From contig OX352774.1 in assembly GCA_947095535.1 (NCBI GenBank), positions 173,040,200 through 173,104,199 of the forward strand: 64,000 nt of DNA. Reading direction: 5' to 3'. The position numbers and the translations under genes were made by a program. Below, in pieces: positions 44,801 through 56,346 of the stretch (positions are counted from its first letter, which is position 1; each line of letters opens with the position of its first letter). This stretch comes from Poecilobothrus nobilitatus. Lineage: Eukaryota; Arthropoda; Insecta; Diptera; Dolichopodidae. The notes beneath the pieces were generated by a model. That model saw nothing but the letters and a program-made list of their open reading frames with translations. It did no database searches and was not told where the DNA came from.

Positions 44801-46349
44801 AATTCAAAAGAAAATTAAATATTTTCCAAAAAGTTAAACAACTAACATCTCGAAACTTCTCTCAATTCCACACAATATAATTAAACGGATTCTTCAACCT
44901 CTCCCAAACAAGTCCATGCGTAATTAATGAACTATGTTATACTCATTTTTAAAACCTTATTTTGATTATATACTAGCTATTTTATTTCGATTATACTTTT
45001 GTAATCGAAATTCTTACTTCTAACATTGAAATCGATGTTGCATGTACATACGTTGTATTTCTTTGTCATAAACTCTTCTTATTTTTAAGTATAATAGCAA
45101 CCATAATTCCATTAAAAAAAACCTATAAAGTTCTTCAACTAAACCTATTTACATAATAAAAAAAAAAATCAAAATTTTATTTAAATGTTTTAATTGACTT
45201 ATAATGCATAATACCTATTCTCTTTATCAAAATATCATTTTCATTCAATCTACTTTTATAATTTATAATAAATTACACGTGTACTACCAAATCCTAGGTC
45301 AGTTAATATGGATTATGACCGCCGACAACGATACTAATAACGTCTTCCATTTTTTTTTTTTTTTTTCGAAAATCGAAAACAAAAATTAAAAAATCAAAAA
45401 AATGGGCAACACATAATCGAAGAAATAAATAATCAAATTGGACAAATTACGATTTTTATTTGAACCTATCTTAACATACTATTTATTGTCATTTATTTGT
45501 AATTTACAGATGTATATTTGAGTTTGTGTATATGTACTATAAAGGGAATAAAAAACAAATAAAAAAAAAAATTAAAAATTGCGTGCATACAAAAAAAATA
45601 TGAAATTTTTGTTTTTTAACCATAATCAACAAACAAACGCTTAATGATTGGGAAGTAGTGACTGGTACGTGAGATTTTATTTATAGAATTTTTTTTTTTT
45701 TACTTATTTTTTATTTCTATTTGTATTCAAATACTACAAGGGTCACATTATAACCATTATATTTAGATTTACCATCGATTATTACACCTATAACTTGAAA
45801 TTTAAAAACTATATATGTATAATCAATGGAAATTTTTATATTAAATAGACTCAATACAATTTTTCATCTTTAAAATACTGAAGTTATTCTGTTGTTTAGG
45901 TTTGACAGATTATCTAGGTATATATCGTACCTTAATATTTAAGATCTAAACAAGACATAATTTAAATTTTAAAATTTGGCAATGACTAAACAGCACATTA
46001 TTGTCGAATGAAATCACTACACAGAATTATAATCAAAATTACTATTATGCAATCTTACGTTTCATCCTTAGAAAACCTTTTGAATAAAGTCGAAATAAAT
46101 AAGTCCGCTGTCAGATGTCCTTAAAAGAAAAACAAATTATAATACAATTTTAAAGTTCCAGGGACGAATCGTGCAACGATCAGAAAGTCTAAATATTTTT
46201 CGAATACAATTTAATCAAAAAATTATGTGCGAAATGCTTAACTGTTTTCTTTAGGCGCAGATCGCACTTCTTTTCTAGTAACCTAATTAATGTTTATAAT
46301 ACAATCCTAACATGGAATACAACTAGTCTGGAATACAAAAATCCGGTGC
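44801..46349. other. AT-rich DNA, no gene seen
   Basis: Low complexity with poly-A/T runs. Confidence 0.6.
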
Positions 46350-46865
46350 CTCGTTAGTATTTGGTGCTCCCTTGAATTAACTTGATTGTTTTCAAAAATG
46401 CACCAATCGCCTAATGATGATGACCCCACGCAGACTAGCAGTCTCACATCTATTGATTTCCTCTTAATATTAAAACTATTTCTCTTATTTATAGGTATCC
46501 GTATCTTGCAGGTAATGATACTTGCTCTAATGAAATAAAATCACTGATGCCACCTCTCAAACGATTCCAACGTACCACTAGCGGGCTACAATGGCTTATT
46601 CCAGGTTCCCACTGTGTGGAACTAAATAATTGGAGCTCTACTGGTTATAGTAATTCGTTTGTTGTGAGAAAGATAAAAATGCGCAACTTATTACCATCCA
46701 ATGTGTTCCAAAAAAAAATGGCGATTTTTAAAATTTACAATCTTTCGAAAATTATGATGAATCTAAACAGATTCATAATGAAGTTACTTTCCAACTACTC
46801 TTTATCCGTATTTCTCCTATCTTTACCATATCTAATACAGTCACAACTACTTTTAGTATAAAAGA
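46350..46865 (+). mobile_element. LINE ORF2 C-terminal tail, WNSLP family, copy 4
   Basis: DDDPTQTSSLTSID (about 46416) matches DDPxLTSSLxSLxHRR. The frame from about 46487 reads LIYRYPYLAGNDTCSNEIKS, then LMPPLKRFQRTT, HCVELNNWSSTGYSNSFVVR, KIKMRNLLPSNVF and finally IYNLSKIMMNLNRFI. That is the LFYRYYxGxCSxEIKSLMPP, HxYxVExxxxRTxxYxxSFVxR, WNxLPSNVFP, YNLxxFKxxLNRF series in order. Despite a 104-codon open frame it lacks the polymerase and endonuclease and is a dead 5'-truncated copy. GGTATC and GGTAAT inside it are codons, not splice sites. Confidence 0.85.
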
Positions 46866-47019
46866 ACATATCCCAAGATTGTTCAAAACTTATGAATCAA
46901 AAAAAAGTTTTAAACGTTCCATTACTTATATAAATAAAAGAGAACTGCTTGATATGAATTCTATTCAGCGCAACATTTGAAACAAAAATGTAACGTTCTA
47001 AAAAATATGATAAAACTCT

Positions 47020-47490
47020 GATCAGCAACTCGTACAAAATTTTAGCACATTTCCAAACAAAAATTTGAAAAAATGTGTCTTTGTCAGTTTCACTCTGTGC
47101 GTCCGCCCGTCTGTTTACAAAACTTCTACACCGTTAAAGATAGAGAAAAAACATTTTAACCATAGGCAAGTCTCATAAAAAAATTATTGTTGTAGAACAA
47201 CATTTTCATATGGCCGCCTCTATTACGGAGCTATAGCCCCTCAAACTTTGAAAACACCCTATTTTTAAATGCTTATGTTAATTAATGTTAATGCTCTGTT
47301 TAATTTTGCAATCTGAAAACGCAATTCGACAGGAATTTTCTTTACCTTTCTAAGTCAATATCAAAATTGTAGAATTCTTTTAAATTTAATATTTAAATTT
47401 ACCGTTATGTGAAAACCAAATGAAAAAAAGTCCTATTTTGATAATTTTTCTTATATGAAATTTTCAACTTTAGGTGCAAGTCACAATTCT
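47020..47490 (-). repeat. Family P interspersed repeat
   Basis: The reverse complement shows AAAATAGGACTTTTTTTCAT, GGGGCTATAGCTCCGTAATA, ATGGTTAAAATGTTTTTTCT, GTGTAGAAGTTTTGTAAACA, GACGGGCGGACGCACAGAGT and GGAAATGTGCTAAAATTTTG in order. 51200-51600 shares the first block and the GGACGGACGGAGAGAGTGAA...GGAAATGTGCTAAAA end. This is the best-preserved copy of the family. Confidence 0.65.
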
Positions 47491-48420
47491 AAACAGTTTT
47501 ATTATCTTTTGGAAATATGCGCTTTTAAAAACCGTTGGTTTACATTCTGCCTTATTAAAAATGGGTTAAATTAAATAAAAATTAAATTTTCTAATAATTA
47601 GCGTCTGATATATTAAACAAAATAAAAGTTGATATTTAATATATAAAGTATACATATATATATATGTAACATATATATACAATTAAATTGAACTCAAATA
47701 AAAATAAAAATATGACATAAGAAAATGAAAATAGTATAAATGAAAAATGAAAATAAATTTTAAAATTAATTCCAATTTGAATAGAATGTTAGGAATCTCC
47801 TGTGGGAAAATTTTATTTTTTTATATTTACCAAAGAGACAGACAATTCATGCCTTTTTTGTTTTTTTTTTTTTTTAAATAACTCAAGTAACTCAAATAAT
47901 TCTTAACCACATAATAAATAGTCACCAAACATAACATAGCAATAAATTTTCTTTTTAAATAAGACAATCATACAAATATGTAATTTTTTAAACCGTTAGT
48001 AGTCTTGCATAGTTTCCTATTATTTGTTTATTTTTAATTTTTAATTAGTTATAAAGATGACCAAATGTATTTTAGTATGATACTCTGAATGAATACTACG
48101 ACACATACTCCGAAATTTTTTCAATCAAATTGAATGAATTTATTGAGTCCTTTGTCTTTCTTTCTCCTTTCCATTACTATAAGAAGCATAGGACATTCAC
48201 TAAGTCATTTATTATTCATTTTCATTATTCAGTTTCTGGAATTATTAGTTTCACTAAGTCTCAGTTGTACAAGGCTATTAAACACAAATATCTTTACTTA
48301 TGCGCCATCTATTATATTATACAAGAATTACTTTACATGTTGATTTATATTATTACAATTATATTATACTAATTACATATTAACAAGAAAAATCTATATT
48401 ATATATTGACCTATGTCATA
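47491..48420. other. AT-rich DNA, no gene seen
   Basis: (TA)-rich segment near 47645-47680 and poly-T at 47860. The overlapping frames at 48130-48372 have no recognisable similarity and no coding-like composition. Confidence 0.55.
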
Positions 48421-48495
48421 TGACCCAGCCGGGGTTTAAAGACGAGATCTTTCAAATGAAAAGCTGTTGTCTTAACCACTAGAAAATTAACTGCA
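48421..48495 (-). repeat. tRNA-like fossil (SINE head or tRNA pseudogene)
   Basis: The minus strand reads CTAGTGGTTAAGACAACAGC (A-box-like), CTTTTCATTTGAAAG (a 4-bp stem with a 7-nt loop where the anticodon arm should be), and GTCTTTAAACCCCGGCTGGG + TCA (degenerate B box and T arm). No matching acceptor stem is visible and the T arm is broken, so it is not a functional tRNA gene. It differs from the SINE family at 1.7, 25.4, 26.1 and 43.4 kb. Confidence 0.5.
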
Positions 48496-50469
48496 CAGTG
48501 ATTTGGTCTTTTAGTACTCTTTTATTCAGTTCTTATTCTTTAAACACAAAATATCCAATATACTTTAATTATAACCAACTACCGGATTGACAGATAAAAT
48601 AAAATTTTAATATATTTTCGAAATTAAAAAAAAAAAACTAAACTTTAGTTAAAGATGCACTTCATAATGCATGTGTTAATTCATAAATACACATACAAAC
48701 ACTTCTCACATACAAAAAAAAACACCCAAGAAAATTTCGCGTACATAATTTAAATGACATTTTGATAGTTTTATATCGTGACGACATGATGGCGCTACAG
48801 TTTTTTAAATTTTTTTTTTTTTTGTTTTTTGTGTTTTGTATAAAAAATTAATTTTATAATATGTATAGGCAATATGGCGCATTTCTTTTGTTTTTGTTCT
48901 TCATTTAATTACGTTTAAAATTTTTATTATATTTAATTTTTTAAATTTTATTGTTATTTATTTACTGTTTTTTTTTTTTTTGTTTTATTTAATTTTTTAA
49001 TATTTTATTTATTCCAGTCACATGTGACTTTGTAAAATCAATTTGAAGAGGGAGTGACGTCTATTTTATTATATCAAAAACCATTTTTTTTTTTTTTTGT
49101 ATTCTTTGATAAAAAAAAGAATAAAACACCAAAACGAATGTACAGCATATTTTTAACTATGATGTGCTAAAAAATCGTTATGTAATGTCAAAATAGAATG
49201 ACATTTGTGACATGAATTAATAGCATTTTTTTTTTATTGTATTTTCATTGTTTTTCATTGCTTCTTAATGCTGATTTATGGACAACAGAAAAACTTTTGA
49301 AAAAAAAAAAGGATTTTAAAAATTATACAAAAAGTGTTATAAAATTTAAATTTACAAATGCATTAATTTTGTAAGGATTCACATTGATTATAAGATTTAA
49401 AAAAATACCGCTTTTGATTTACGAAAACATATACACATACTTTTAGACAAGGTAAATAAAATTATGAAGAATTCAATTTAAAAAAAAAAAAGTAATTTAG
49501 TAAAACTGATATTAAGGAAATTGTTTAAGATCCCATAAGATTAGTCCGATGTTTTTAATTATACTTTAAAACGGTAAAATTTAATTATTATAAATTGGAT
49601 TTAAACAGTTACCTGAACATGTTTGGTCTTTGGAATATTTAGTGAGTTCATTATAACCTCCTTTATCTTTTATTTACTTTAATGGTCACAAAAAATTAAA
49701 AAAAGTTCTCACTTAAAACATTTTTGTCGATTAAGCAATTAAGCGAATCGGATTTAAGAATCGGGACAATGAGCTTCTGCCATGACGCTTTTATTCAAAT
49801 AGAATAATTAATGTTTTAAAATTAGGATTTTAAAATATAATTTTCATCTAGCTAATTACAACTGTAACTGTATACTTTTTGCTTTGTACAACTTCTTTAA
49901 ACTTTTGAAAGCCTGATTAAAGAAACAGCTTTTAAAAAATTATCGTCTTAAAATATTAATTCAAAATTAAAAAAAAAAAAAAGTTACTATATATAACTAA
50001 AAATTATTTAGCTACAGACAATCCACAATATATTAGTTTAACGATGGTGTTGGTTTAATTACACAATTTTTTTAGTCAGAATCAAAACCACATGCTGAAC
50101 TTTTCCTTTTTTCCATGACAATTTAATCATAACAAATTTCCAACTGTTTTTTTTTTTTTTTGGTCTAAATTGAAAATTATCGTTGCATTTCTATTAAATT
50201 CCTCGTATTACAAGATAAAAAAAAAAAATATGTTTCACTAAAAAGGATTTGGTTCAAAATAAATTATTACTTTAACCTATAGATTACTAACATTTACAAT
50301 AACTGAATCATAAAATTTTATTAAAAAATTACTTTTAAATAATTTTACCTTAAAATAATTTACAACATTATAATCAAAATCATACATTCAAATATATAAA
50401 CATATACAGGGTGTTGTTTTTAATTAAGGATATTTTTTTGAATTTGGTTTTAAAAGTAAAAGATGTAAT
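48496..50469. other. AT-rich DNA, no gene seen
   Basis: Dense T runs at 48.8-49.25 kb. Nothing coding. Confidence 0.6.
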
Positions 50470-50830
50470 TATTGAAGATGTAATTTATAAGTGTAATTGC
50501 TAGCTCAGCACTCAGTTGATTTGAAATATTACTAATTAGATATATTCTTATATCATACTTCCTCCGTTTCCTCCTATTCAAGACGTAGTGACTGTTTTAT
50601 ATGATGAAATTCTTTAGATATTGCTGCCATGTTAATCAAATTTGTGCCATATATGTCGCGCCGGTAGAATCGGTGTTTTGCTTGTTAACAACTATAGTTG
50701 GTTTGATATGACAAATGTGTAAAAGATAACCCCTTCCTCTTGTTCTGTTCACTATTCCTTTTACTAGTTGTTTCTCAATTTTACCAGATCATATGGCAAA
50801 ATATTTGAGATAAGATTGTTTTATTTTCTT
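50470..50830 (-). mobile_element. LINE C-terminal fragment, SPTRW family, copy 2
   Basis: The minus strand has SGKIEKQLVKGIVNRTRGRG in a 50-codon stop-free stretch (50788-50639). It continues as IKPTIVVNKQNTDSTGATYM and, past stops, LTWQQYLKNF. This matches GHIxRSxxIExxLVEGKVxxxRxRGRSPTRWSDQI and the later RxxWRxxV block of the family. The SPTRW box itself is altered. A relic without polymerase. Confidence 0.75.
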
Positions 50831-50877
50831 CAGAAGTCTGCAGTTTATTGATTTGTCTATGAGGTTATTGATTTGTC

Positions 50878-50949
50878 TACCAATAATCAACATTCCCCAT
50901 CCCATTTCTCCCATGTACCAATAATCAACATTCCCCATCCCATTTCTCC
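50878..50949 (+). repeat. Tandem duplication, 38-bp period
   Basis: TACCAATAATCAACATTCCC + CATCCCATTTCTCC occurs twice with 34 identical bases and a 4-base linker. Immediately upstream TTATTGATTTGTCTA is itself duplicated at 50845 and 50865. Confidence 0.9.
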
Positions 50950-51199
50950 ATTACCTTTCTTATATAGTTTACTCAGAATAAAAGCGCAAAATCGAAGAGA
51001 AAACATAATCTACCTTTGTCGGAAATAAAAAAGATTTAAATGTCGAAAGGGAACGATCAAGTGCTTCCCAGTATTTACAAGACAATAAGAATCATAAAAC
51101 TTTTGGATTATGATATTAATATAAACCATATACAAAATAAAAATAGCAATGGAAGAAAACAGATTTAAAACAAGGTAGAATGTGTTTCCAAAAGACAAT
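50950..51199. other. Unassigned DNA
   Basis: The minus-strand frame 51231-51010 runs from family P into this region and has no recognisable similarity. Confidence 0.5.
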
Positions 51200-51600
51200 G
51201 CAAACTGTTTAGAACATTGTGACTTGCACACAAATTTGAAAATTTCATGTAATAAGAAAAAATGTGAAAATAGGACTTTTCTGGAATTTTGAGAGGCTGT
51301 AAATCCGGAACCCTATATAACTAAGAAAAACCGTTAACACACGTGAAAATATATTAATGAACCTTTAATTTTCATGTCTTGCCGCAGAAGAATTTTTACA
51401 GGTGCCTAAGTTACAAGTGCCCGAATGGCGTTTTCAGATTGAAAAAATGTTAAGCGGAAGATGAAATATACGCGTTTAAAAATAGGGCTTTTTCAAAGTT
51501 TGAGGGGACGGACGGAGAGAGTGAAACTAATAGGCGCATTTTTTCAAAATTTTTTTGGAAATGTGCTAAAAAGAAAATTTAATATTATTAATTTAAATTA
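51200..51600 (+). repeat. Family P interspersed repeat
   Basis: ACATTGTGACTTGCACACAA, TAGGACTTTTCTGGAATTTT, CCTATATAACTAAGAAAAAC, ACAGGTGCCTAAGTTACAAG and GGACGGACGGAGAGAGTGAA, then GGAAATGTGCTAAAA. Blocks are shared pairwise with 12.3, 16.3, 47.0 and 59.1 kb. Confidence 0.65.
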
Positions 51601-52869
51601 CTTATCCCTATACATTAAATTTATTCTCATATTCCTTATAAAAAAAATCCTATATACAGGATCCTATATATCCTATATATTGTTAAATTGTAAATAATTA
51701 TTATATAATCATCATATTTCACCCTACCGCTAAGAACTAATAACTAACTCCCAAACACAACAGGAGGAAAACTATTACAAAACACAATATGGTGATTACA
51801 TAATGAAAGAATAGAATAAAACGATTAAATGGCGAGGGAATATTTGACGATAATTTCCAATTATAAACAGGTATAGAACCAACCAATGAACCAAACAATC
51901 AACCAATTAAATAAACACATTCTTCCACACACAGATAGATAAATATATACAAGATATATACATAATTACATACATATATACAAAAAAATTTGGAACATTT
52001 AATAAATTATTACAATATTGAAAATTTTGCGTGTACAAAATTTTCTTTTTCTTCCTTTTATTTAATTTTCATTCTTTTTTGTTTGTCTCTTTCTTTTTAA
52101 TTTTCCTATGGGTACTCATTTCATGAATTTTTTGTTTTTTGTACAATGTGATTTTTTTATGTTATTGATTTTTATTTCGCGTATTTTTGTTTTTAGGTTT
52201 AAATTGTCTTTTTTACTTCTAAAGTATAGTGTTTTTTTTTTGTTTTTGGATGTTGTAACTTGTAATTCAGTTCTAAAATTTAAATTGTGAATTAATATCA
52301 AAAGTTTTAATAAGTTTTCGTCTACCCACAAATATTTAAAAGTTATTTTTAAAATCATTGTTTTAAAAAAAAAATCAGAGTTAAAAAGATCAGGGTTAAA
52401 CCATACCAAGTTAAAAATGGATCATAGGTACGACTTAGTCAAACACATTGATTGGAATATATAAAACTAAATTTGAACTCTAATCTCCCTTTTTCAAACA
52501 AAAATTCGAATTTAGGTGCACATTTTGTTTATAAAAATGAGATTTGAGTTCAAGCACAGTTTTATGCATTCGAGCCATTATCTCATTATTATAACGTTTT
52601 ATTCAATCGAAAAAAAAAAAAATATTTCACTCCAATACAAGTCTCTATGATGCTATAAAAATGGAACTTTTGTTTGAATTAAAAATAGTTTTAATTTTAA
52701 ATTTAAAAATATGTATTTAAAGAGAAAAGGACTCAATTTTATAATAATTGAAAAGGACTCATTCAAACCACATATAAACGTTTTCATTTCATTAATTTTG
52801 TTTACTTTCATTCAACGTTAAAAATTTGGTATTGCATGATGATGATAGTATTTATATATATGAATGGTC
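51601..52869. other. AT-rich DNA, no gene seen
   Basis: The open frames near 52.1-52.4 kb on both strands are T-rich/A-rich mirror images and are not called. Confidence 0.6.
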
Positions 52870-53000
52870 AGTCGATAGCTTACGGAAAATAATTTTGAAC
52901 CACGTTTTCTACTAGCTGTCATACATCTCTAAAACCACTTTACATATTTAACCTACCTACACATTTAAAATTTAAAAGATTAAAAGGTTATACATTATAA
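52870..53000 (+). repeat. Possible DINE-like fragment
   Basis: TTCTACTAGCTGTCATACAT + CTCTAAAACC resembles the GTAGCTGTCATACAACTAC unit of the 18.65 kb element. One unit at most is present, so the assignment is weak. Confidence 0.3.
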
Positions 53001-53764
53001 TAAGGCGAATGAAATGTAACAGGGCAAGAACCTTTTGCAAAATTTAAAATTATGGGAATTATAATTATGGGATTTATATGGGAGAGTTGCTACATAATTT
53101 TCAGTTGCTACATTGATTCAGGTTTATATACAAGTATGTATCTTTGGAGCTAATATGACATTTAAATTAAAAATTAGTAAATAATCTTAAAAATATTCGG
53201 ATTAAGGCTTGGTGTAGTTGTAATACAATACAGACTGATACAATATTGTATTTTTTAACACTATTAAAGGTTTATACGGTTATTTAAAAGTTGACAAGAA
53301 TAACTATATTCTTTTTTGTTTATCATAAAAATTACGTACGTATTTCATAACATATAAAACGCTTCACTTCAAAAGTGAAACCGTTATCTTTGCGTCATAT
53401 CAGTAATCACTTAACATAGTATTCAAAGTCTATATTTAATGTTAGTCCATAATTATTTATTTTGTAATTTTCTTAAAAATGGTGGTAAAAATTTTATCAA
53501 CCCTTAAAAATGTTGGTAAAATTCTTCAAAACCCTTTTAAAATGAGATTAGAAATAAGTGGTAGTAAGCTTAAAGCAAATAATGCAACTTAGACGTTAGT
53601 TGGTTGATTGACATGGCTGCTCTCTAGAATACCACATCTAAAAGCATAAATACCACATAATACATATGCCTTTTTAATACCATTCTTTGATATTTTACAT
53701 TGTCAGCTATATACTTATGTTATATTAGTTAACCAATTTTTTCAATTTTACTTTTCAATAACTG
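53001..53764. other. AT-rich DNA, no gene seen
   Basis: Nothing recognised. Confidence 0.55.
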
Positions 53765-53890
53765 GTTTTATGTCTGTGAAGGTATAGATTTTCAATTTGA
53801 CTCTAGCTGGGAAGGGATACTTTTGTAAAAAAAAATTAATAGAATCTCTTCCATTACTTTTTCTTCCAACTTCTATACACTATGTATTAC
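53765..53890 (-). mobile_element. LINE C-terminal fragment, SPTRW family, copy 3 (weak)
   Basis: The minus strand reads IEVGRKSNGRDSI then YPFPARVKLKIYTFTDI in one 41-codon frame. DNA similarity to 41.65 kb (AGAAGTtGGAAGAAAAAGTA versus AGAAGTGGAAGGAAGAGTGA) and the FPAR residues at the place of SPTRW suggest a third, more decayed copy. Confidence 0.5.
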
Positions 53891-54753
53891 TAGTAATTAA
53901 TTGTAAAGGAAATCTGGATGTTCCTTTTTAAGAATTTAAAGGTTAAAATGAAAATTAATCTAAAATGTACTCCTAAAGGTACAACCACATACGAAAAAAT
54001 TCGAAATTTTAATTTAAATATAAGTCTAATTTTCAATTTAATGGAAAAAATAATAAATAAGTTAACAATAGTGTAGTATAAATTATATAATACTTATCGC
54101 ATGGGTATAAAGTATGTCATAGTGGATTGCCCATTTAATTTATAATTCCTTTGATAACTTGAGTAATATACCTAAGTACATTGAACGACTTACCGCTTTG
54201 AGAAATATGAATCCAATACATGATACCATGATGATTGATCATTGCCAATCGTCTCTTGTATGCAATACTTAGAATGATCATAATGATTAACCATCATCTA
54301 TCACATTTCATATACTTCAGGAAGGCAATGATCCAAAGGAATGCAATAATAATTGTGATATGCATTAATACCATAATTATCGATAAGGAATGCAAATGAT
54401 ATTAATTACCAAATTTATATGTATATACTGATATTGCACAATTTGATAATAAGAATAACTAAAAGTTAATTAGTATTAGTAGCGTTAGTTTTAAGTTTAT
54501 AAATAGCCAAATTAAGTTTAATAAAGAGAGTATTAAGTAGAAAGTAAATCATGAAGGTCTTTTATTTAAAACTCGAGAATAATCATTATAATAGTGTGAA
54601 CTATGGAAAAGTACAAAATAAACGATCTAATAAATATTTTATAACTCTTTTACTTCATTTTCTGTATTTCATAAAATAATTTCATAAAAATATCATTATA
54701 TAAAAACAATATTACAATCATATCAATTCAATTTTAATATATATATCTTCTGG

Positions 54754-54802
<49 letters not shown>

Positions 54803-55305
54803 TTATTTTAATGAATATTTGATCAGAATATTTTACAATTCTGCTTTTTTTTCATTATTTCAATTTTTATTTTTTTTTTTTCAGATTTCTTTTGATTACT
54901 TTATAACAAATTCCAATTATCTCATCATACATTTAACAAAATAAAATTACCATATTATTTTTTTATGGCATCCATTACTAATAAGTTTCAGTTTTATATT
55001 TATGAAATAAAATTTACCATAAAATCAATTTTTATTATCAATGAGATTTAAAAAAAAAAAAAAAAATTAAGTATCTTAAGTATATTGAAAGTATAAAACT
55101 TTCTAAAAATTAAATTTAAATTAAAATTATATAAAATGAAAAGTAAAATAGAACCAAGGACAGACATTAAATTGTTTCAATCATCCTCAAAATATTAGAC
55201 CGATATATATACAAGGGAAGTTATTGTAAGCGGTCAGAATCAAAATCAAAAGATAGATGAAAATATATTTTTTAAATTTAAGTAAAAGGAGGGCTGGGGA
55301 GTGGA
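53891..55305. other. AT-rich DNA with long (TA)n
   Basis: (TA)n tract at about 54757-54802. The ATGATCATT-rich stretch at 54200-54370 is repetitive but has no clear unit. No gene seen. Confidence 0.6.
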
Positions 55306-55375
55306 TTTGATTTATTTTGCATTGGTATGATATTTTATAAAAATAAAATATCATACCAATGCAAAATAAATCAAA
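55306..55375. repeat. Perfect 33-bp hairpin with 4-nt loop
   Basis: TTTGATTTATTTTGCATTGG + TATGATATTTTAT (55306-55338) is followed by AAAA and then by its exact reverse complement (55343-55375). There is no mismatch in 33 bp. Too perfect for a typical insect pre-miRNA; it looks like a recent fold-back or inverted duplication. Confidence 0.95.
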
Positions 55376-56315
55376 AAGAATTTATTTTTAAATTAATAAA
55401 ATATTCCCACATTTTTGTAAAATTTAACAAATAAAAAAAAAAAAAATATTTTAAAAAGAATCATGCAACGTGTTTTTTTTTTTTTTTTGTGGTTTTATAT
55501 TAGAAGTATCTGTAAATTTATCTAACTGATAGAAAAAATGAAAGATACATTACATGCAAAAAAAAAAATAATAAAATAAAAGAATAAATACACATATTTA
55601 AGTGTAAGTAAAAGTAAACAGAATTAAAAATGAAAATTTTTCATTTAAAATGCATATAAATAGGTACTTAAAAAACAAAAAATACATAAAAGAATGCATT
55701 TGTTATAATATTTTCCCATAAAAATTAAAAGCAATACATAAAAATAATCTTAAGATTTTTCTTTTTTAACTCATATTTACCTATAATAAAAAATAAATAC
55801 AATAAAAAACAAACAAAAAAAAAAAAAAAAAATTGCACTTTATACTTTAAATGAATATTTTAAGAACTTTGAATCACTTTTACTCTTTTTTATGATAACA
55901 TTTCAGAAATGATGAGATGTATAGGACATACAACTCTAATTAACACTTAGAATTGGTATATATGGCACTTATATTTTGTTAGATACATTTTAATATTACT
56001 TTATGATACCGTTATTGTAAAATGATTTAAAATTTAATTGACAGTGTTTTAAAACAGAGCTGTTTGTTTTTATTTGAATTTTTTTTTAAATGTAAATAAA
56101 AAACTCCAGAGCTTAGTAAAATTTCAAATGCTTTAGGAAATTCTGTAAAAAAAAAAAAATATAGAAAAATGTACTTTTAAATTCTAAATAAAATAAGCAA
56201 AAAAAAAAAAAAATGTAAAATTATTTCATGAAATGTGATACCTAGTACTTTTACTTTTTTTTGCAGGTACACAGACACACCTGCAATTAGTAATTAATTA
56301 TAAAGTATTCCTCAC
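55376..56315. other. AT-rich DNA with splice-like junctions on the minus strand
   Basis: On the minus strand at 55781/55780, TTTATTTTTTATTATAG abuts GTAAAT, a weak ratchet-like junction. The rest is poly-A/T. Confidence 0.5.
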
Positions 56316-56346
56316 CTGAAAAGAAAAACAAAAAGGCATTAGTAAA
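56310..56346 (-). promoter_or_regulatory. Candidate recursive (ratchet) splice site
   Basis: Reading the minus strand from 56346: TTACTAATG (branch-point-like), then CCTTTTTGTTTTTCTTTTCAG ends at 56316 and is followed without any exon by GTGAGG (56315-56310). A strong 3' splice site fused directly to a 5' splice site is the signature of a zero-length recursive exon used to remove very long fly introns in steps. The donor half is not perfect (GTGAGG rather than GTAAGT). Supported only by sequence; no annotated minus-strand gene is visible. Confidence 0.3.

Noticed and set aside
46480..46520. TTTATAG/GTATCC and CTTGCAG/GTAATG as splice junctions
   Set aside because: They are codons of the LINE tail (YRYPYLAGND), so no splicing needs to be invoked.
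48421..48495. Functional tRNA gene
   Set aside because: The T arm and acceptor stem do not pair and the anticodon arm has only four base pairs.
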